Assembly: GCA_027924585.1 (NCBI GenBank)
Contig: BSBM01000001.1
Location: 53,622,501 to 53,686,500 of the forward strand
Origin: Larix kaempferi
Taxonomy: Eukaryota; Streptophyta; Pinopsida; Pinales; Pinaceae
Length of the DNA: 64,000 nt
Direction of reading: 5' to 3'
Below, one piece after another: positions 11,908 to 23,309 of the stretch. Position 1 is the first letter of the stretch, and every line of letters begins with the position of its first letter. Under the pieces are notes generated by a model. The model did no database searches, was not told the origin of the DNA, and saw only the letters and a list, made by a program, of their open reading frames with translations. Position numbers and translations under genes: made by a program.

Positions 11908-12821
11908 ACTTGAAAATAGGATCCAAGTGTACATTTCATTTCAAAATTGTTGGACAATAACATTGAAAATTGTTAGCAACTTTGAAATAATTTGAAAATA
12001 GTTAAAAATATGTACATTTTAACATGAAAATAGAATCCAAATGTACATGTTTCATTTGAAAATTGTTCCAATAACATTTGTTAGCCACTCGAAAATTATT
12101 CATTTAACATAAAAATTGTTGCAAACTTTGAAATTTAAATAACAAATGGATGAAATAAATAAGAATATCATTACAAATAAATATTAAACAAATTAAATTA
12201 TGAAATTTAGTTAAATATTTTGGAAAATTGTTACTAATTTTGTAAATTATGTAGCATGTAATTCAAGAACTTGATAAAATATGATATTTAAATTATGTAG
12301 CATGTAATTCAATAATTTACCTTGGTTGTCCTCCATTGGAATTTGTTGCACCAAATGTGCATCTTCTTCTTCTCTCAAGCTTGCTCTTTGTTGTCTCATT
12401 CATTCTTTATTCCTCTCACGCTCTTCATTGTCATTTTGTTGTCTAGCATGTTTTCTTTGTCTTTTTCTTTGACTCCCCATCAATCTACAATGAAAACAAA
12501 CAAATATTTATTCAAATTGTTATAACAAACAACAATATGTTAGTATGAAATTTTGAAATATGTCTACAAAGAAATCTTACATGTCTAATGAGCTCTAATT
12601 CAACAACATCAAAATGACAAAGCTCTAATTGAACAACATCAAAATGAAAAAGCTCTAATTGAAAATAAACTAGCAATGAGTTAAATTAGTGTTGTTGATC
12701 AATTGTTTGTTGAATATATAGAGGTTGGTTGATATTTTTAGGAGGGAATGGTGGTTGAAAACAGTAATTGTGTAACTCCTTGCCCGGGTTCGTTTTTATA
12801 TTTTTTTTACACAGACAAACC
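11908..12821. other. AT-rich intergenic DNA
   Basis: The first 400 bp continue the AATTGTTAGCAACTTTGAAA-type repeat seen left of the LTR element. The rest is AT-rich with a short repeat of AAGCTCTAATTGAACAACATCAA near 12590-12665. No supported gene. Confidence 0.5.
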
Positions 12822-12918
12822 CTCAATCGAGGTCTTGTTAAAACCCTCGATCGAGGTCTTGTTAAACCCTCGATCGAGGTATTTTGAATACCTCGATCGA
12901 ACAAATAGCTCGATCGAG
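12822..12918. repeat. Array of five CTCGATCGAG palindromes (copy 1)
   Basis: Palindromic 10-mers CTCGATCGAG or one-base variants start at 12822, 12846, 12869, 12892 and 12909. The spacings are 24, 23, 23 and 17 bp. The linkers are AT-rich (GTCTTGTTAAAC, GTATTTTGAATAC). The last spacing pattern, 23, 23 and then 17/18, matches the end of the longer array at 25561. Confidence 0.9.
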
Positions 12919-13735
12919 GGCCTAAAAAACAGGCCGAGAGCCCTTTCACTGCAGAATGAAAGTTTTTTCTGCCTTCCAGAGGGTTAAACCATGTCATTAA
13001 ATGCACATCAATGGGCGGACTTGATACCATTGGATTCGTCAATGAATCCTCTATCCAGATACATAAAATTTACGAATTTTTATCTTCGTATGTCTTTTGG
13101 TTTTAAATTTCTACTAAAACTTTCCCTAAAAACCCCTGCCGACAACTTCGATTGAGCTCAAAGATAAATCCACAACATTCAAAATATACATCCAAATTTT
13201 TTGAAAAAATACACAAGCACTAGATAAATGCGTCATCTTCAAAAGGGTATTTTTAGTTTTGCAAATTATGTAAATAATCAAAAGCTTTCATGCACACACA
13301 CACATGTGTGCAAAATGCAACTAAAATATTCATTGGTCAGTTTAAAAAAATTATAATAAATATAATTTTTCGAGAAAAATTAAAAGAAAAATATATAAGG
13401 TCTAGATCATGTTCACATATTTAATTTTTTTAAATTATTACTTTAAAATCAAATTATTGTGCACACACACAAACTACTTGTTAATTGCTCTTCAAATTTT
13501 TAAGTACACACGTTTCATTAAATGAAAATTTGACACGATAAATGACATTGGTATATTTCAAAAAAAATATCATTGGAAAGCCAACATAATTCTCTACATT
13601 TCGTTTTTCAACCGCATGTTAAAATTCTTGTGGCAAATATGAGTTTCGAGGGCTTCAATTTAATACATGGGTAAAATTTTTGTTTTTCACCCTCATATTT
13701 GGCCAAAAAGAGTTACCCATCTTCATGGAATCACC
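12822..13735 (+). repeat. Dispersed repeat, copy 1 (partner at 25561-26718)
   Basis: After the palindrome array the two copies align almost base for base from GGCCGAGAGCCCTTT through to TTCATGGAATCACC, roughly 90% identical by eye. No protein domain is apparent and no TG..CA or inverted termini were recognised. It could be part of an LTR or a non-autonomous DNA element. Confidence 0.85.
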
Positions 13736-14371
13736 TACAGGAGATAGTCATATTCTTCAAGGTTTCTTCCTTCTTCTTTGAATTTAATTTCCTGTAAGAA
13801 AATGAGTTGTGCAATATGTAGATATATGACTAAAAGGTGTCATTGTATATTATTAAACAAGGGGAGCTTCATAGAAGCAAGTCCATGCCTTTAGTATTTT
13901 TTTTGTATTGGATAAAGAAACAAGCATTGTATTGTCTATAGAAGTGTCAATGCTAATTGTCACAAAATGCCCAGCAAAGACAAAAATAATAGGTTATCGT
14001 TAGTGTAGATAAAAAAAAAGAAATGCAAATGCCTTATATTGTGGGAAGTGTATAAGATAAAAGAGGAAAGAGGCAAGTGACTTTCTATTCAATAAAAAAC
14101 CATGGGCATTGCTTTAATTGATTGAATTTAACTGTCATTATTTCTTGAAAGAATACTAGAACTTAAATGAAATGAAATAGCCACACGTGTCATTTTCATA
14201 TAATATAGGTATGAGGGATCTTTCATGCTTGATCGGGTTCTCCAATTGGATCCACTAGTAATTTTTCAAGAAACTAGAAATCATAACTATTGAAGTTCTG
14301 CACAATTAATTAGTCACTACATTTAATTATATAACAAACTAATATAGCAATTCGTTGGTATCGTATCCCCT
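13736..14371. other. AT-rich intergenic DNA, nothing recognised
   Basis: Short poly(A)/poly(T) runs and no open frame with a recognisable domain. It ends at the TSD of the Ty3-type element. Confidence 0.5.
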
Positions 14372-14376
14372 GTTTA
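14372..14376. repeat. TSD of the Ty3-type element, left
   Basis: GTTTA, identical to 20578-20582. Confidence 0.85.
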
Positions 14377-14968
14377 TGATTTTGGTCGTGTCCAGGAAGC
14401 ACGAGGGGGACAATAGTTTGACTGAATGAGTCGGTTTTGTTATGACGGGAGCAATTAAGAATAAGCAGATTGAGCAAAGCAGGATTACACTACACAATAT
14501 GCGCAGACTATATGCAGGAATGTGAACTGTTCTTCTCTATTAGATGTAAACAGGTGAAATCATCTATTGATTTATGTATGTTACAATATTATACATGCTT
14601 ATATAGATTTCCAAGACGCTTGGGTTCCTTCTCGTTACGTTCAGTTACAAAGAAGAAGTTAGAACATTTCAACTGTTCAACTGTTACAGTCGACTGGAAG
14701 ACAGAGAGACAGTCTGTCGAATTTCAACAGCCGTTGGTCACATGTCGATGCTTCTTGTCAATGTCGCGAACTGTGAGGTTGCTGAACATGTCGAAGGTAC
14801 GATTGTGTAGAGGTGTGTCGAAGTCGAGACTCATCCGAGTTGTGTCGAATTCAGAACCTATCAGAGCTAACCTATCAGACTGGAAACTTCTCGAGTTGAA
14901 GTCGTGTCGAAGTCAAAACTTGTCGAAGTTGCATCAACGTCGATGAATTGCCAACTGCGATGCGGATA
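14377..14968 (-). repeat. 3' LTR of the Ty3-type element
   Basis: Matches 19988-20577 along its length, with scattered substitutions and a few indels. The outer end keeps the TGAT..ATCA-type terminus; the inner end is degenerate (GCGGATA against GCAGATCA). Confidence 0.9.
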
Positions 14969-14985
14969 AGACCTCCTTCCTTAAG
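14969..14985 (-). other. Polypurine tract
   Basis: The minus strand reads AAGGAAGGAGGTCT immediately before the 3' LTR, the expected plus-strand primer of an LTR retrotransposon. Confidence 0.75.
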
Positions 14986-14989
14986 AAAT

Positions 14990-16345
14990 AATGGACCCCA
15001 TTGTTTGCTCGCGAAGGTGAGGAAACTTGTCGGTCAATTCAGTAACAGAGTACCACTTTCCTTGAGATGGGATCTAGCTAGCCTTGGTAACCTGAAACAA
15101 GGGAATTGTGTTTGTCCTTGTATAGTGTACTCATCGTCCCATAATGGTGTTGCAAGTAAGAGGCTTCTGAACATCTGGATGGATGTCTTCGGGTTGTGAT
15201 GTCTACAAGTCATTTTGTTTCAACAAGGGTGCATGGTATGGTCGAAGTAGACCCACATTGAATATTGGATGCAGACACAGGCATGCAGGAATGTCGAGTT
15301 GGAAAGCATTTTCGCCAATCTGTCGAAGAATACTATATGGACCATATCGCAAAGGCTTGAGCTTCTTGAATGGGCCTGTGAAGCGCTCCTTCTTGAGATG
15401 TAACCAGACCTTATCCCCAATTTGGAATGAATGAGGAATACGATGCTTGTCGTTTCGGGCCTTATATTTCTTACTTTCTCTGTGAAACATTTCCTGTGCT
15501 TGCTTCTGGATGTCACATATTTGATCTCTGAACTTGACTGCTTTATCAACTTCTCGCTAGCTGTAGTTGGTGTCACTCGGCTGTGTCGAGGCGATGATCA
15601 AGTCGATAGGCACTGAGGGATGAAATCCGTAACAGACTTCAAATGGAATCTTGCTTGTAGAGTTGTGCTGACCACGATTGTAGATGTGTTGGATGTATGG
15701 AAGACTTTCATCCCATGTGCGTTGATGCTGGTGATTGTACATGCAAAGTAGTTGTACTACCAAGCGATTCACAACTTTTGTCTGTCTGTCGGTATGAGGA
15801 TGGAAAGATGTCGACAATGAGATTCGTGTGTCTAGCAGTTGCCATAGGGTCTTCCAAAATATGCTGACGAATCTAGCATCTCGATCGGAAACGATGATTT
15901 TGGGTAAACCAAAGTGTTTCCAAATATGTGTAAAGAAGAGTTGAGCGGTTTGTTGCATTGTCATGGTCTTCTTACATGGTATGAGAATGGACATCTTGGA
16001 AAATCGGTCGAATACTACTAATATTGCGTCATGCTAATGTTTGGTAGTAGGATAACCCGTCAAGTAGTCTATAGAAATAGATTCCCATGGTCGACTAGGA
16101 ATTGGTAGAGGTGTGTACAATCCCTGTCGTCGATTAGGTGGCTTAGCAATACCGCAAACCATGCATGATCGAATGCACTTGTTGACGTCGGATTTAAGTG
16201 TAGGCCAAAAGAAATACTTCTACAGAATATCAAGTGTCTTTTCTACTCCAAAGTGTCCTGTAGTATTGCTGTAGTGTGTGTCCCAAATGAGCTGCTGTCG
16301 GTGCTCACCGGTCGGTACACAAAGCTATCCAAGCTTGTATAGCAA
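14990..16345 (-). pseudogene. Integrase region of the Ty3-type pol (dead)
   Basis: The order on the minus strand is as follows. An H-H-C-C zinc-binding module lies near 16120-16290 (H..GHFGVEKT..C..C). The catalytic core begins near 16070 (S-I-D-Y), with S-D-R-D-A-R-F near 15880. The position of the catalytic Glu (normally D-G-Q-T-E-V-V-N-R) reads D-R-Q-T-K-V-V-N-R, so the acidic residue is lost. A GPY/F-type C-terminal module with R-Y-G-P-Y lies near 15340-15360. Between about 15190 and 14990 a weak chromodomain-like stretch may follow, broken by stops. Frames change near 15560 and stop codons interrupt the open segments. Confidence 0.85.
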
Positions 16346-16354
16346 GGTGTATTT

Positions 16355-16764
16355 TGATAGTTTTAAAACTTAACAGTGCAGTAAAAACTCATACAGATTC
16401 TTAACCATTAACAGAAAATACACAATGGCACACGCATAACATAGAGATTTTCACCTAGAAACCCTTAACCGGAAAAAAACCAGCAAAACTTAGAGCCGCA
16501 CAACTCTTTTCATTATATGTTTTCTTAACCATTTACAATACAATATATGGTATTCGCAGCATCTAAAACCCTAATTCGTTTACCCAAAATTAGGTTACAA
16601 CCCTAATCCCTTTACCGGGATTAGAAAGAATACAATGGGCCGAAACAGCAAAAAAGCAAAAAAACAGCCCAAAAACAACCTAATGGGATTAGAAAGAATA
16701 CTACTGGGGAGGGGATTGTGGGGTACACGCACCCACCATGTGAAGAGATATAACACACCCAACA
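16355..16764 (-). mobile_element. Solo LTR (Copia-like), 410 bp, nested in the Ty3-type pol
   Basis: On the minus strand it begins TGTTGGGTGTG and ends AAAACTATCA. It separates RNase H from integrase. Removing it rejoins a readable pol frame at the junction, and flanking 5-mers TATTT (16350-16354) and TCTTT (16765-16769) match at 4 of 5 bases, as an aged TSD would. The terminal TGATAGTTTT (plus strand) is shared with the solo LTR at 42697-43290, and both contain an AAACC/CCGG-rich block, so they are probably related. Copia assignment rests on LTR style only. Confidence 0.8.
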
Positions 16765-17270
16765 TCTTTCAGGAAATAGTTGGAGTCTGAGGTCGACAAC
16801 TTGTTAGTATGTAACTGTTGGTAGACTGCTGAGAAGTCGCTTTCGTCCTCATACAGTTGTGGCCAAGTGGTTGTGTTGTATCCCTTCATACTCATCACTG
16901 TCAAAAGGAGAGTAATGGGTGGTCGATTGAGGCAATTGGCGGCGACGTTAGCTTTACCTTTTCGATACTTAATCACCAATTGGAATTGTTGTAGGTAATT
17001 AATTCACTTGAGTTGTCGGTTTGTCTACAACTTTGATTGTATCGGAGCAAACTGTAGAGGCTTATGATCATTGAGAATGACCGTTTCCTTTCCAAGGATG
17101 TAATGCCTCCATTGCTTGAGAGCTTGCACAATGGCATATGGTTCTTTTTCGTACGTTGAGTATCTTCTAACTGTGTCATTAAAAGTCTCGGAATGAAAAG
17201 TGACTGGGTGATCAAACTGAGTGATCACTGCGCCCAAGGCATAGTCTGATGCATCTGTCTCAATCTAAAA
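16765..17270 (-). pseudogene. RNase H region of the Ty3-type pol
   Basis: A D-A-S-D-Y-A-L-G-A-V-type start lies near 17230-17260, followed by the S-x-T-F-N and R-R-Y-S-T-Y-E-K-E block near 17150-17190 and by W-R-H-Y-I-L-G. A TAG interrupts the region near 17025. The tether region continues to 16770, where the solo LTR interrupts it. Confidence 0.8.
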
Positions 17271-17648
17271 GGGTTGATGCAAATCAGGTAACACAAATAC
17301 TAATGCAGTGCAGATCTTGTGTTTGAGTTGTTCAAAAGCTACTTGTTGTGTTGCTGTCCACTAGAAGAATGTTTTCCCATTTCTCTTCATCAATTGATTC
17401 AAGGGCCAGGCTATGTGACTGAAGCCATGTATGAATCGTTGATAGAAATTCGCCAAACCAAGAAAACTTCTTAGTTCTTGAATGCTTCTAGGAATGGGCC
17501 AATCTTTGAGGATCTATACTTTTTCTGGGTCGACATGAATTCCTGCAAAGTCAATTACATACCCTAAATATTTGATGTTGGTCATCGCAAAAGAGCACTT
17601 GTCCATGTTCAGATAAAGTCGATGTTGTTGGAGAGTGTCAAGGACTTG

Positions 17649-18120
17649 TCAAAGATGTTTGACATGTTCTTCCCATGATCGACTGAAAATCAATATATTG
17701 CCGAGGTAGACAATAACCCATTTTCTGATGAAAGGTAGAAGAAGGCTATCCATATGTCGCATGAAGGTTGCAAGTGCGTTGGTTAAGTTGAAAGGCATGA
17801 CTAACCATTCAAACAATCCTTCCTTGGTTTTGAAAGCAGTTTTCCACACATCTGAGGGCTTGATTGGAATCTGATGGTATCCCAACTTAAGGTCGAGCTT
17901 AGTAAAGAATTTAGCACCTTTCAGACAGTCGATAATCTCATCTATCCGCGACAAAAGGTGCCAATTCTTCACTGATATTTTGTTGAGAGCTCTGTAGTCA
18001 ATGCACATGCGCCAAGTCCCATCTTTCTTCAGAACTAGGACGTCTGGACTTCCACAAGGAGAGGAGCTGGGTCGGATATGACCTTTGTCGATTAATTCTT
18101 GGATCTGTCTGTGAATCTCT
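17649..18120 (-). pseudogene. Reverse transcriptase region of the Ty3-type pol (dead)
   Basis: The minus strand carries I-R-P-S-S-S-P-C-G-S-P near 18070 and K-K-D-G-T-W-R-M-C-I-D-Y-R-A-L-N-K near 18000, then T-K-L-D-L-K-L-G-Y-H-Q-I. The active-site Y-x-D-D box reads V-Y-L-G-N near 17700-17710: both catalytic aspartates are gone. Further RT/connection sequence continues toward 17280 with stops. Confidence 0.92.
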
Positions 18121-18281
18121 TCATTTTTTAGAATGGATCTTCTGTAAACAGATGTGTTAGGAAAAGAAGAACCAGGAACAAGTCCAATAGAGTGTTTTAC
18201 ATGACATTGTTGAGGTACTCCGTCTGGAGCTTGAAAGAGGTTCTAGTACTCATCGAGAATATGATCGCCTTGCTTCTTTTG

Positions 18282-18926
18282 TCAAGAGTTGAATTGGTCG
18301 ATGACTCGACTCATTGTTGTAGTTTTCTTAGAATGTTGCGGCTTGATCATGATTAATGCAAACTTCTGAGTATGATTGATGAGCTTCTTTATCTGTTTGG
18401 CAGATATCAGTGCAACCGTGGGTGTAGGTTGACGCTTTGGTATGCTGAACCATCGATTTCGGATTCTGATAATCACCTTCTGAGGATGTGAATGATAACT
18501 TCCATGTCTACCCCAAAGGTAAGGTTTCCCAAATAGGGCATCGGCTACGAAGAGTGGTGCCACGTCATAGAGTACTTCATATTCAAAAGGATTTATGAAG
18601 TAGGCAAGCTTGCATTGTCGAGTGATCCAAATTTCTTGTCCATCCTTCATTCAATCGATGTTGTAAGGCTGAGGATGCGGAGTGGTAACAAGACCTAATT
18701 TCTTCACGAGATCTTCAGAAACGAAGTTCTTCTGGCTCCTGTTGTCCACAATCAGATGCAATGGGTTTCTCTGGACCCATATCTGTGTATGGAATAGGCG
18801 CTCTCGTTCCTCCTCGTCAATGATAGTCGAGGCTGCTAGAGAGGTCGAGGTCAAAAGGGTCGTCGCATCTGGATCTAATTCTTCCATCGTCTTTTCGAAC
18901 GTGTCGGAGGTCAACACTTTTGTCAA
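18282..18926 (-). pseudogene. Protease region of the Ty3-type pol
   Basis: H-L-I-V-D-N-R-S followed by K-N-F-V-S near 18730-18760 occupies the place of the aspartic-protease D-S/T-G triad; here Gly is replaced by Arg. A TGA follows at 18651-18653, with open frame on both sides. Confidence 0.65.
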
Positions 18927-19903
18927 AAATGTCTTCTTAGATTTTCATTCAGACTTATCATGCCAAGGTGAGTGGTGGTAATTGCACCATTTTTCGGTCG
19001 ACAAATGTTTGCTACATTCCCTCTGTGAAAAGGCTTCTTTCCGTGATATGGCTTTGGATGTGTCGGCTAAGAATATTTCCACTTGTTGAAGTTGGATGGT
19101 GCCTTCTTGTCAGGTGGTCGTCCTGATATCGGCTTTGTCGTGAAACATGCTTTCCCTTTTTGCTTGATTTCTAGTTTGTTGGCATAGTGGAATGCATTCG
19201 CAAGCATAGTGACAGTAAAAAATTCCAACTCCTGCTGGATGTACTAGGACAATCCACTGATTTAATTCAGAACAATCAATTTCTCTTCTTCTTGGACACC
19301 AAGTCTTTCCATGAGTCGATAGAACTTGTCGGTGTAACTTTGTACTGATTGGTCTTTCCATTACCTTAGCTATTGACACTTCTTATACTGCTGCTCGAGG
19401 TATTTCAGCATGTAAAATTCCTTTTGGATGTGTTCGACGAATTTATCCCATGTGTCAATGGGGTCTCCACTTTTCTCCATCTTTGTCGAGAGGTTCTCCC
19501 ACCAGCAGTGCACAGAGGTTGACATCTTAAAGGATGCAATGGTGACCTTTTCAGCTTCGAAGAGTTTATTTACAACGTAATAGGATTCCAATTGTTGTAC
19601 CCAATTGTCGACGGATTCCTCGTCAATATTACCTTCAAGATTCAGTATGTCCAAATTCATTTGCACTTTGAAGGGGCTGCTTTTATCGGAGTGAATTCTC
19701 GTCGAAGATCCTTCGGATGTCGAAGCGAATCGCATGAGAATCTCATTGAACTGGGCGGACATTTCAGTCTATTGTCGAGCCAGAGCTTGCTTAATAAGCT
19801 ATGCTGTCTCGTTGACTGCATGTTTATCGTATGTTTCTTCTGTCATTTCTGGAGGTAGCGTCTGCTTGGATTGTTGAAATTGAGAGCGAGTTTGAACTGC
19901 CAT
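18927..19903 (-). pseudogene. gag of the Ty3-type element
   Basis: The likely start is the ATG at 19903 (M-A-V-Q-T-R). Two TAG codons in the next 45 codons interrupt it, after which a 130-codon capsid-like stretch runs 19762-19370 with the W..W-E/N-L and F..F..E..Y spacing usual in plant Ty3 gag. A frame change near 19375 follows. Near 18945-18986 a zinc-knuckle of the W-C-x2-H-x4-H-x4-C type is visible, but the last Cys codon has become TGA (18945-18947). Confidence 0.8.
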
Positions 19904-19975
19904 AAGCCAGGTAACTTCGAGAGAAGTGTATATGCATAACTTAAGCAAGAAACTAAATGCTCTGATTTGAGTCTC

Positions 19976-19986
19976 CTCTGATACCA
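19976..19986 (-). other. Primer binding site, initiator Met tRNA
   Basis: The minus strand reads TGGTATCAGAG one base from the 5' LTR end. Confidence 0.88.
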
Positions 19987-19987
19987 A

Positions 19988-20577
19988 TGATCTGGATCAT
20001 GTCCAGGAAGCACGAGGGGGGCAATAGTTTGACTGAATGAGTCGGCTCTGTTATGACAGAAGCAATTAAGAATAAGCAGAATTAGAAAAGCAGGATTACA
20101 CTACACAAATAAACACAATATGCAGGAATGCAAACTGTTCTTCTCTATTAGATGTAAATAGGTAAAATCATCTATTGATTGATGTATGTTACAATATTAT
20201 ACATGCTTATATAGATTTCTGATACGCTTGGGTGCCTACCTGTTACGTTCAGTTACAAAGAAGAAGTTAGAACGGTTCAACTTTTCAACCGTTACAATCG
20301 ACTGGAAGACAGAGAGACAGTCTGTCGAAGTTCAACAGTCGTTGGTCGCATGTCGACGCTACTTGTCGATGTTGCGAACTGTGAGGTTGTTGAACATGTC
20401 GAAGGTGCGAATGTGTCGAGGTGTGTCAAAGTCGAGACTCATCAAAGTTGTGTCGAATTCGGAACCTTTCAGAGCTAACTTGTCAGACTGGAAACTTGTC
20501 GATCCGAAGTCGTGTCGAAGTCGAAACTTGTCGAATTTGCATCAACGTCGATGACATGCCAACTGCGATGCAGATCA
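19988..20577 (-). repeat. 5' LTR of the Ty3-type element, 590 bp
   Basis: The minus strand runs TGATCTGCATCG to CATGATCCAGATCA, with intact TG/CA ends and short inverted repeats TGATCTG/CAGATCA. A TATA-like CTATATAAGCATG lies at about 20204-20216 on the minus strand. The outer half contains many TCGA-rich short motifs (GTGTCGAAGTCGA). Confidence 0.92.
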
Positions 20578-20582
20578 GTTTA
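20578..20582. repeat. TSD of the Ty3-type element, right
   Basis: GTTTA, identical to 14372-14376. Confidence 0.85.
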
Positions 20583-22529
20583 GCTCAAACTAATAAGCCT
20601 CTCAACCTATGGAAGAGATCCTTAGGGGAGAATATGCAACTAATCATTGAAATAAATGTATTAGGCCAGAGTTGCATTTGTAAAACAAGAGAGATAGATA
20701 TGGATATGTATTTCCCATGTCTTTCGTTTGGAGCCTATGCTGCATAACAACACAAAGGAGTCCAATTGCTCAATTAACACAGCTCTACTTTGGATTTATT
20801 CAAGGCCACTTCCTGGAGGTAGAGTTCCTCATCTTGTACAATAATTGAAATCTGGACAATGTGTGTAATGAGCAATAACTAATTTAAATGCAATAAAGTC
20901 TAATTGAAAACGCCAAGCAACTTCAATTCTAACATGAGAGTACTTTCAGGTTGTAATCCCATTTAACTTGAAAATTAGCTTAGTGTTACAAAGTAGACAA
21001 ATTTGTTACAGATAAGTGAGAATGCAATTATGTCATGTATGATTCTTAAGGAATTTTCAAAGAGAAATCTAGGGTTCTTGGAAAAGAAAATTGCATGAAA
21101 AATTATTATTACTCTAATGGTAAGAGCTTGACAAATGAAACCAAATCTTATGGAATCTAATGTAACACAAATGAAATGTATAAAGTGCAATTTAGTATTG
21201 TTTTATGGTTTTTGTAGATTTTTTATTTTTCTATTTTTAAATATCTAATGTAGTATGATATGCAAGATTAGTGCATGAGCTAATAGATAGTTAGGATGAT
21301 TGATCCTACAAATATTTTTTTTGATGCAAGAGAAGCTAATTAGGATGATTTCAATTGTTCTAAACCTAGTGGGTATGTGCAATTAATCTAAAAAAAATGA
21401 ATGAATCTATACTATAATTAATATAAAATAAATTTCAATTAGGACTAGCCAATTTACAATAGAATAAGTGCTCGTACAATCAAAATTTCAAGCAAATAAA
21501 ATTGACAAGCTAAAGGCCAATGAAATTAAAATTAAAACAATTGTAAAAATTACCCATTAGATGATAATGTGCTTTCAAACGTACCAAACAATATTGAGGA
21601 AGACATTCAATGAATCCTATGACCACTTGGCATGTGAAAATTTTGCTAAGATTGTTAAAGTTGTGAAAAGAGGGTCATTAACCTAGATATATGGCTTTAC
21701 TATCCTATTGATAGGCTACCGGCATGTTCAGAATCAATGGATATTTTATGTTTACTTATTTATAATTTACTAGTTTATAAGTTAATACTAGTTCTTTGTA
21801 GTATAGTTCGCTAGTTCAGGGCAAGGTTCACTAAGCTCAATTTATGACTACAATGCTTCTCTTGCCGGAAAAAACTTAACAAAATGGGCCAGGTTCATAC
21901 ATTTAGATTTACCGGTTAGTTTAAGCTTATAAAGGTAGAATTAAGCAACTAGCATAGGACAGGCTCGTTTCTATAAATTACAAAAAAAAAGCTAGGTTAA
22001 TGAAGGAAAAATTACCAGCGTATCAAATGCAGTTAAATAGAATATTGAGCAGTCGTTTGTAAGGTTCCTATCATAATTGACCCGTAAAAAATGGCCCTTT
22101 GTTGTGGACGTACAATTTGTGTAGGAAATTAAAAAAACATAAGTTATGCTAGAGGATCCAAAATTGGATGTGCTCATATCTTCATTGTGAAGCCAATGAG
22201 GTCACCTGATACAAGTTAAACCGAAACCGGATCTACTTGACCTCTAACAATTTCTATTTCTATGTTACATTTTATGACACAAAACACATTTCACTGATAA
22301 CGAAAAAACAAAATAAAAAATAGATATCTAACAATTGACAAAATGCAAACAGTATAATGAATTTTAAGCAATAAGAAATAGGATATGCACTACATGATCC
22401 TAGTTATGATACAAAGTATCACAAAAAACAAATGATATTTTCAGGTGCTTGAGGCAAGTAAAACCTGTCCATAAATCTATTCCCATATATAAAACTAGAA
22501 TAATATAATATATAAAACTGCATGAGAAA
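20583..22529. other. AT-rich intergenic DNA, nothing recognised
   Basis: Scattered short open frames, none over 75 codons and none with a recognisable domain. No repeat partner inside the window was noticed. Confidence 0.5.
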
Positions 22530-22925
22530 TTATATCCAAATATTATAATGTCTTGCATTGTCTATTTTAAATGAATTCATGTCCACCAAAATTTGTGTTT
22601 CAATTGCATGGAAACCAAGTGTTTCATCACCCAGTCCACGACCCTCATAGAAATCTAGGAACTCATCACTCCAAAGAAAACCAAGAATTCTAGGGTGACT
22701 TCTTAAAACTTTGCTAGCAATGACTTTGTAGGGGAATGTTGAATTCTTCAACGAGATTGCAACCACCACTCGAATTTGGATTAGGATTTCTTTGCCAATA
22801 TCAAAGACCACAACGTCAAAGGGATTCTTTGTTTCATCATTCCTTTCCACGTGGAATTCCAATATGTAAGGCTCATCCTTCACGAGTTTCCAAGCATGAA
22901 GAAGTAGTTGCTAATGAATCTTTGT
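22530..22925 (-). pseudogene. Gene fragment, possibly receptor-kinase C-terminus
   Basis: The open stretch 22883-22530 extends upstream in frame to about 22920 with L-L-L-H-A-W-K-L before a stop. The spacing of A-W-K-L, a D-I-G-K-E-I-L-x-Q-I-R segment and N-S-T-F..S-K-V-L is reminiscent of the C-terminal lobe of plant receptor-like kinases, but no catalytic motif is present. This is a weak inference from pattern only. It has a related piece at 23373-23450. Confidence 0.3.
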
Positions 22926-23309
22926 TCTTAGAGACTCTTGGTATTCCCATGCTACTGTTGCTACAATATTTATCTAAGTTATACTTTGCATTTGAACTTC
23001 ATCATTATAATCATTTTACAATGAATCTTATTTGAGTAAGGAACACCTTTGAGTAATAGCAAGGGATTATTGGGATATTAGAGGCTTCATTTGTTGAGTA
23101 TACTAGGATAAATTTATGCTTGGAAGAGAGGGTATGGCATTCATATGTATATATATGTATTTTGTGAAAGTGCTTCCTTTAAACTAAAGAAAAGCATTAC
23201 AACTTTTCCAAAGAGCTTGAATGCCACAAACCGCCTGCTAATGCAGGCAAAATGGCCCCAGAGGGGTGAGCCACTGAAATGTCACTTTCCTTTTGCTAAT
23301 CTACTAAGA

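Larger units (their letters stand above)
14377..20577 (-). mobile_element. Complete but decayed Ty3-type (gypsy) LTR retrotransposon, 6.2 kb
   Basis: All structural parts are present on the minus strand: 5' LTR 20577-19988, primer site 19986-19976, gag, protease, reverse transcriptase, RNase H, integrase, polypurine tract and 3' LTR 14968-14377. The domain order PR-RT-RH-IN is that of Ty3/Metaviridae-type plant elements. A perfect 5-bp TSD GTTTA lies at 14372-14376 and 20578-20582. The coding region is ruined by stops, frameshifts and lost catalytic residues. A 410-bp solo LTR of another family is inserted in pol. Confidence 0.93.

Noticed and set aside
12748-12987. Open frame with repeated K-P-S-I-E-V-L-L peptide
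   Set aside because: It is the translation of the palindrome array. Frames open on both strands in the second array (25577-25832), so this is a by-product of the repeat, not a protein.
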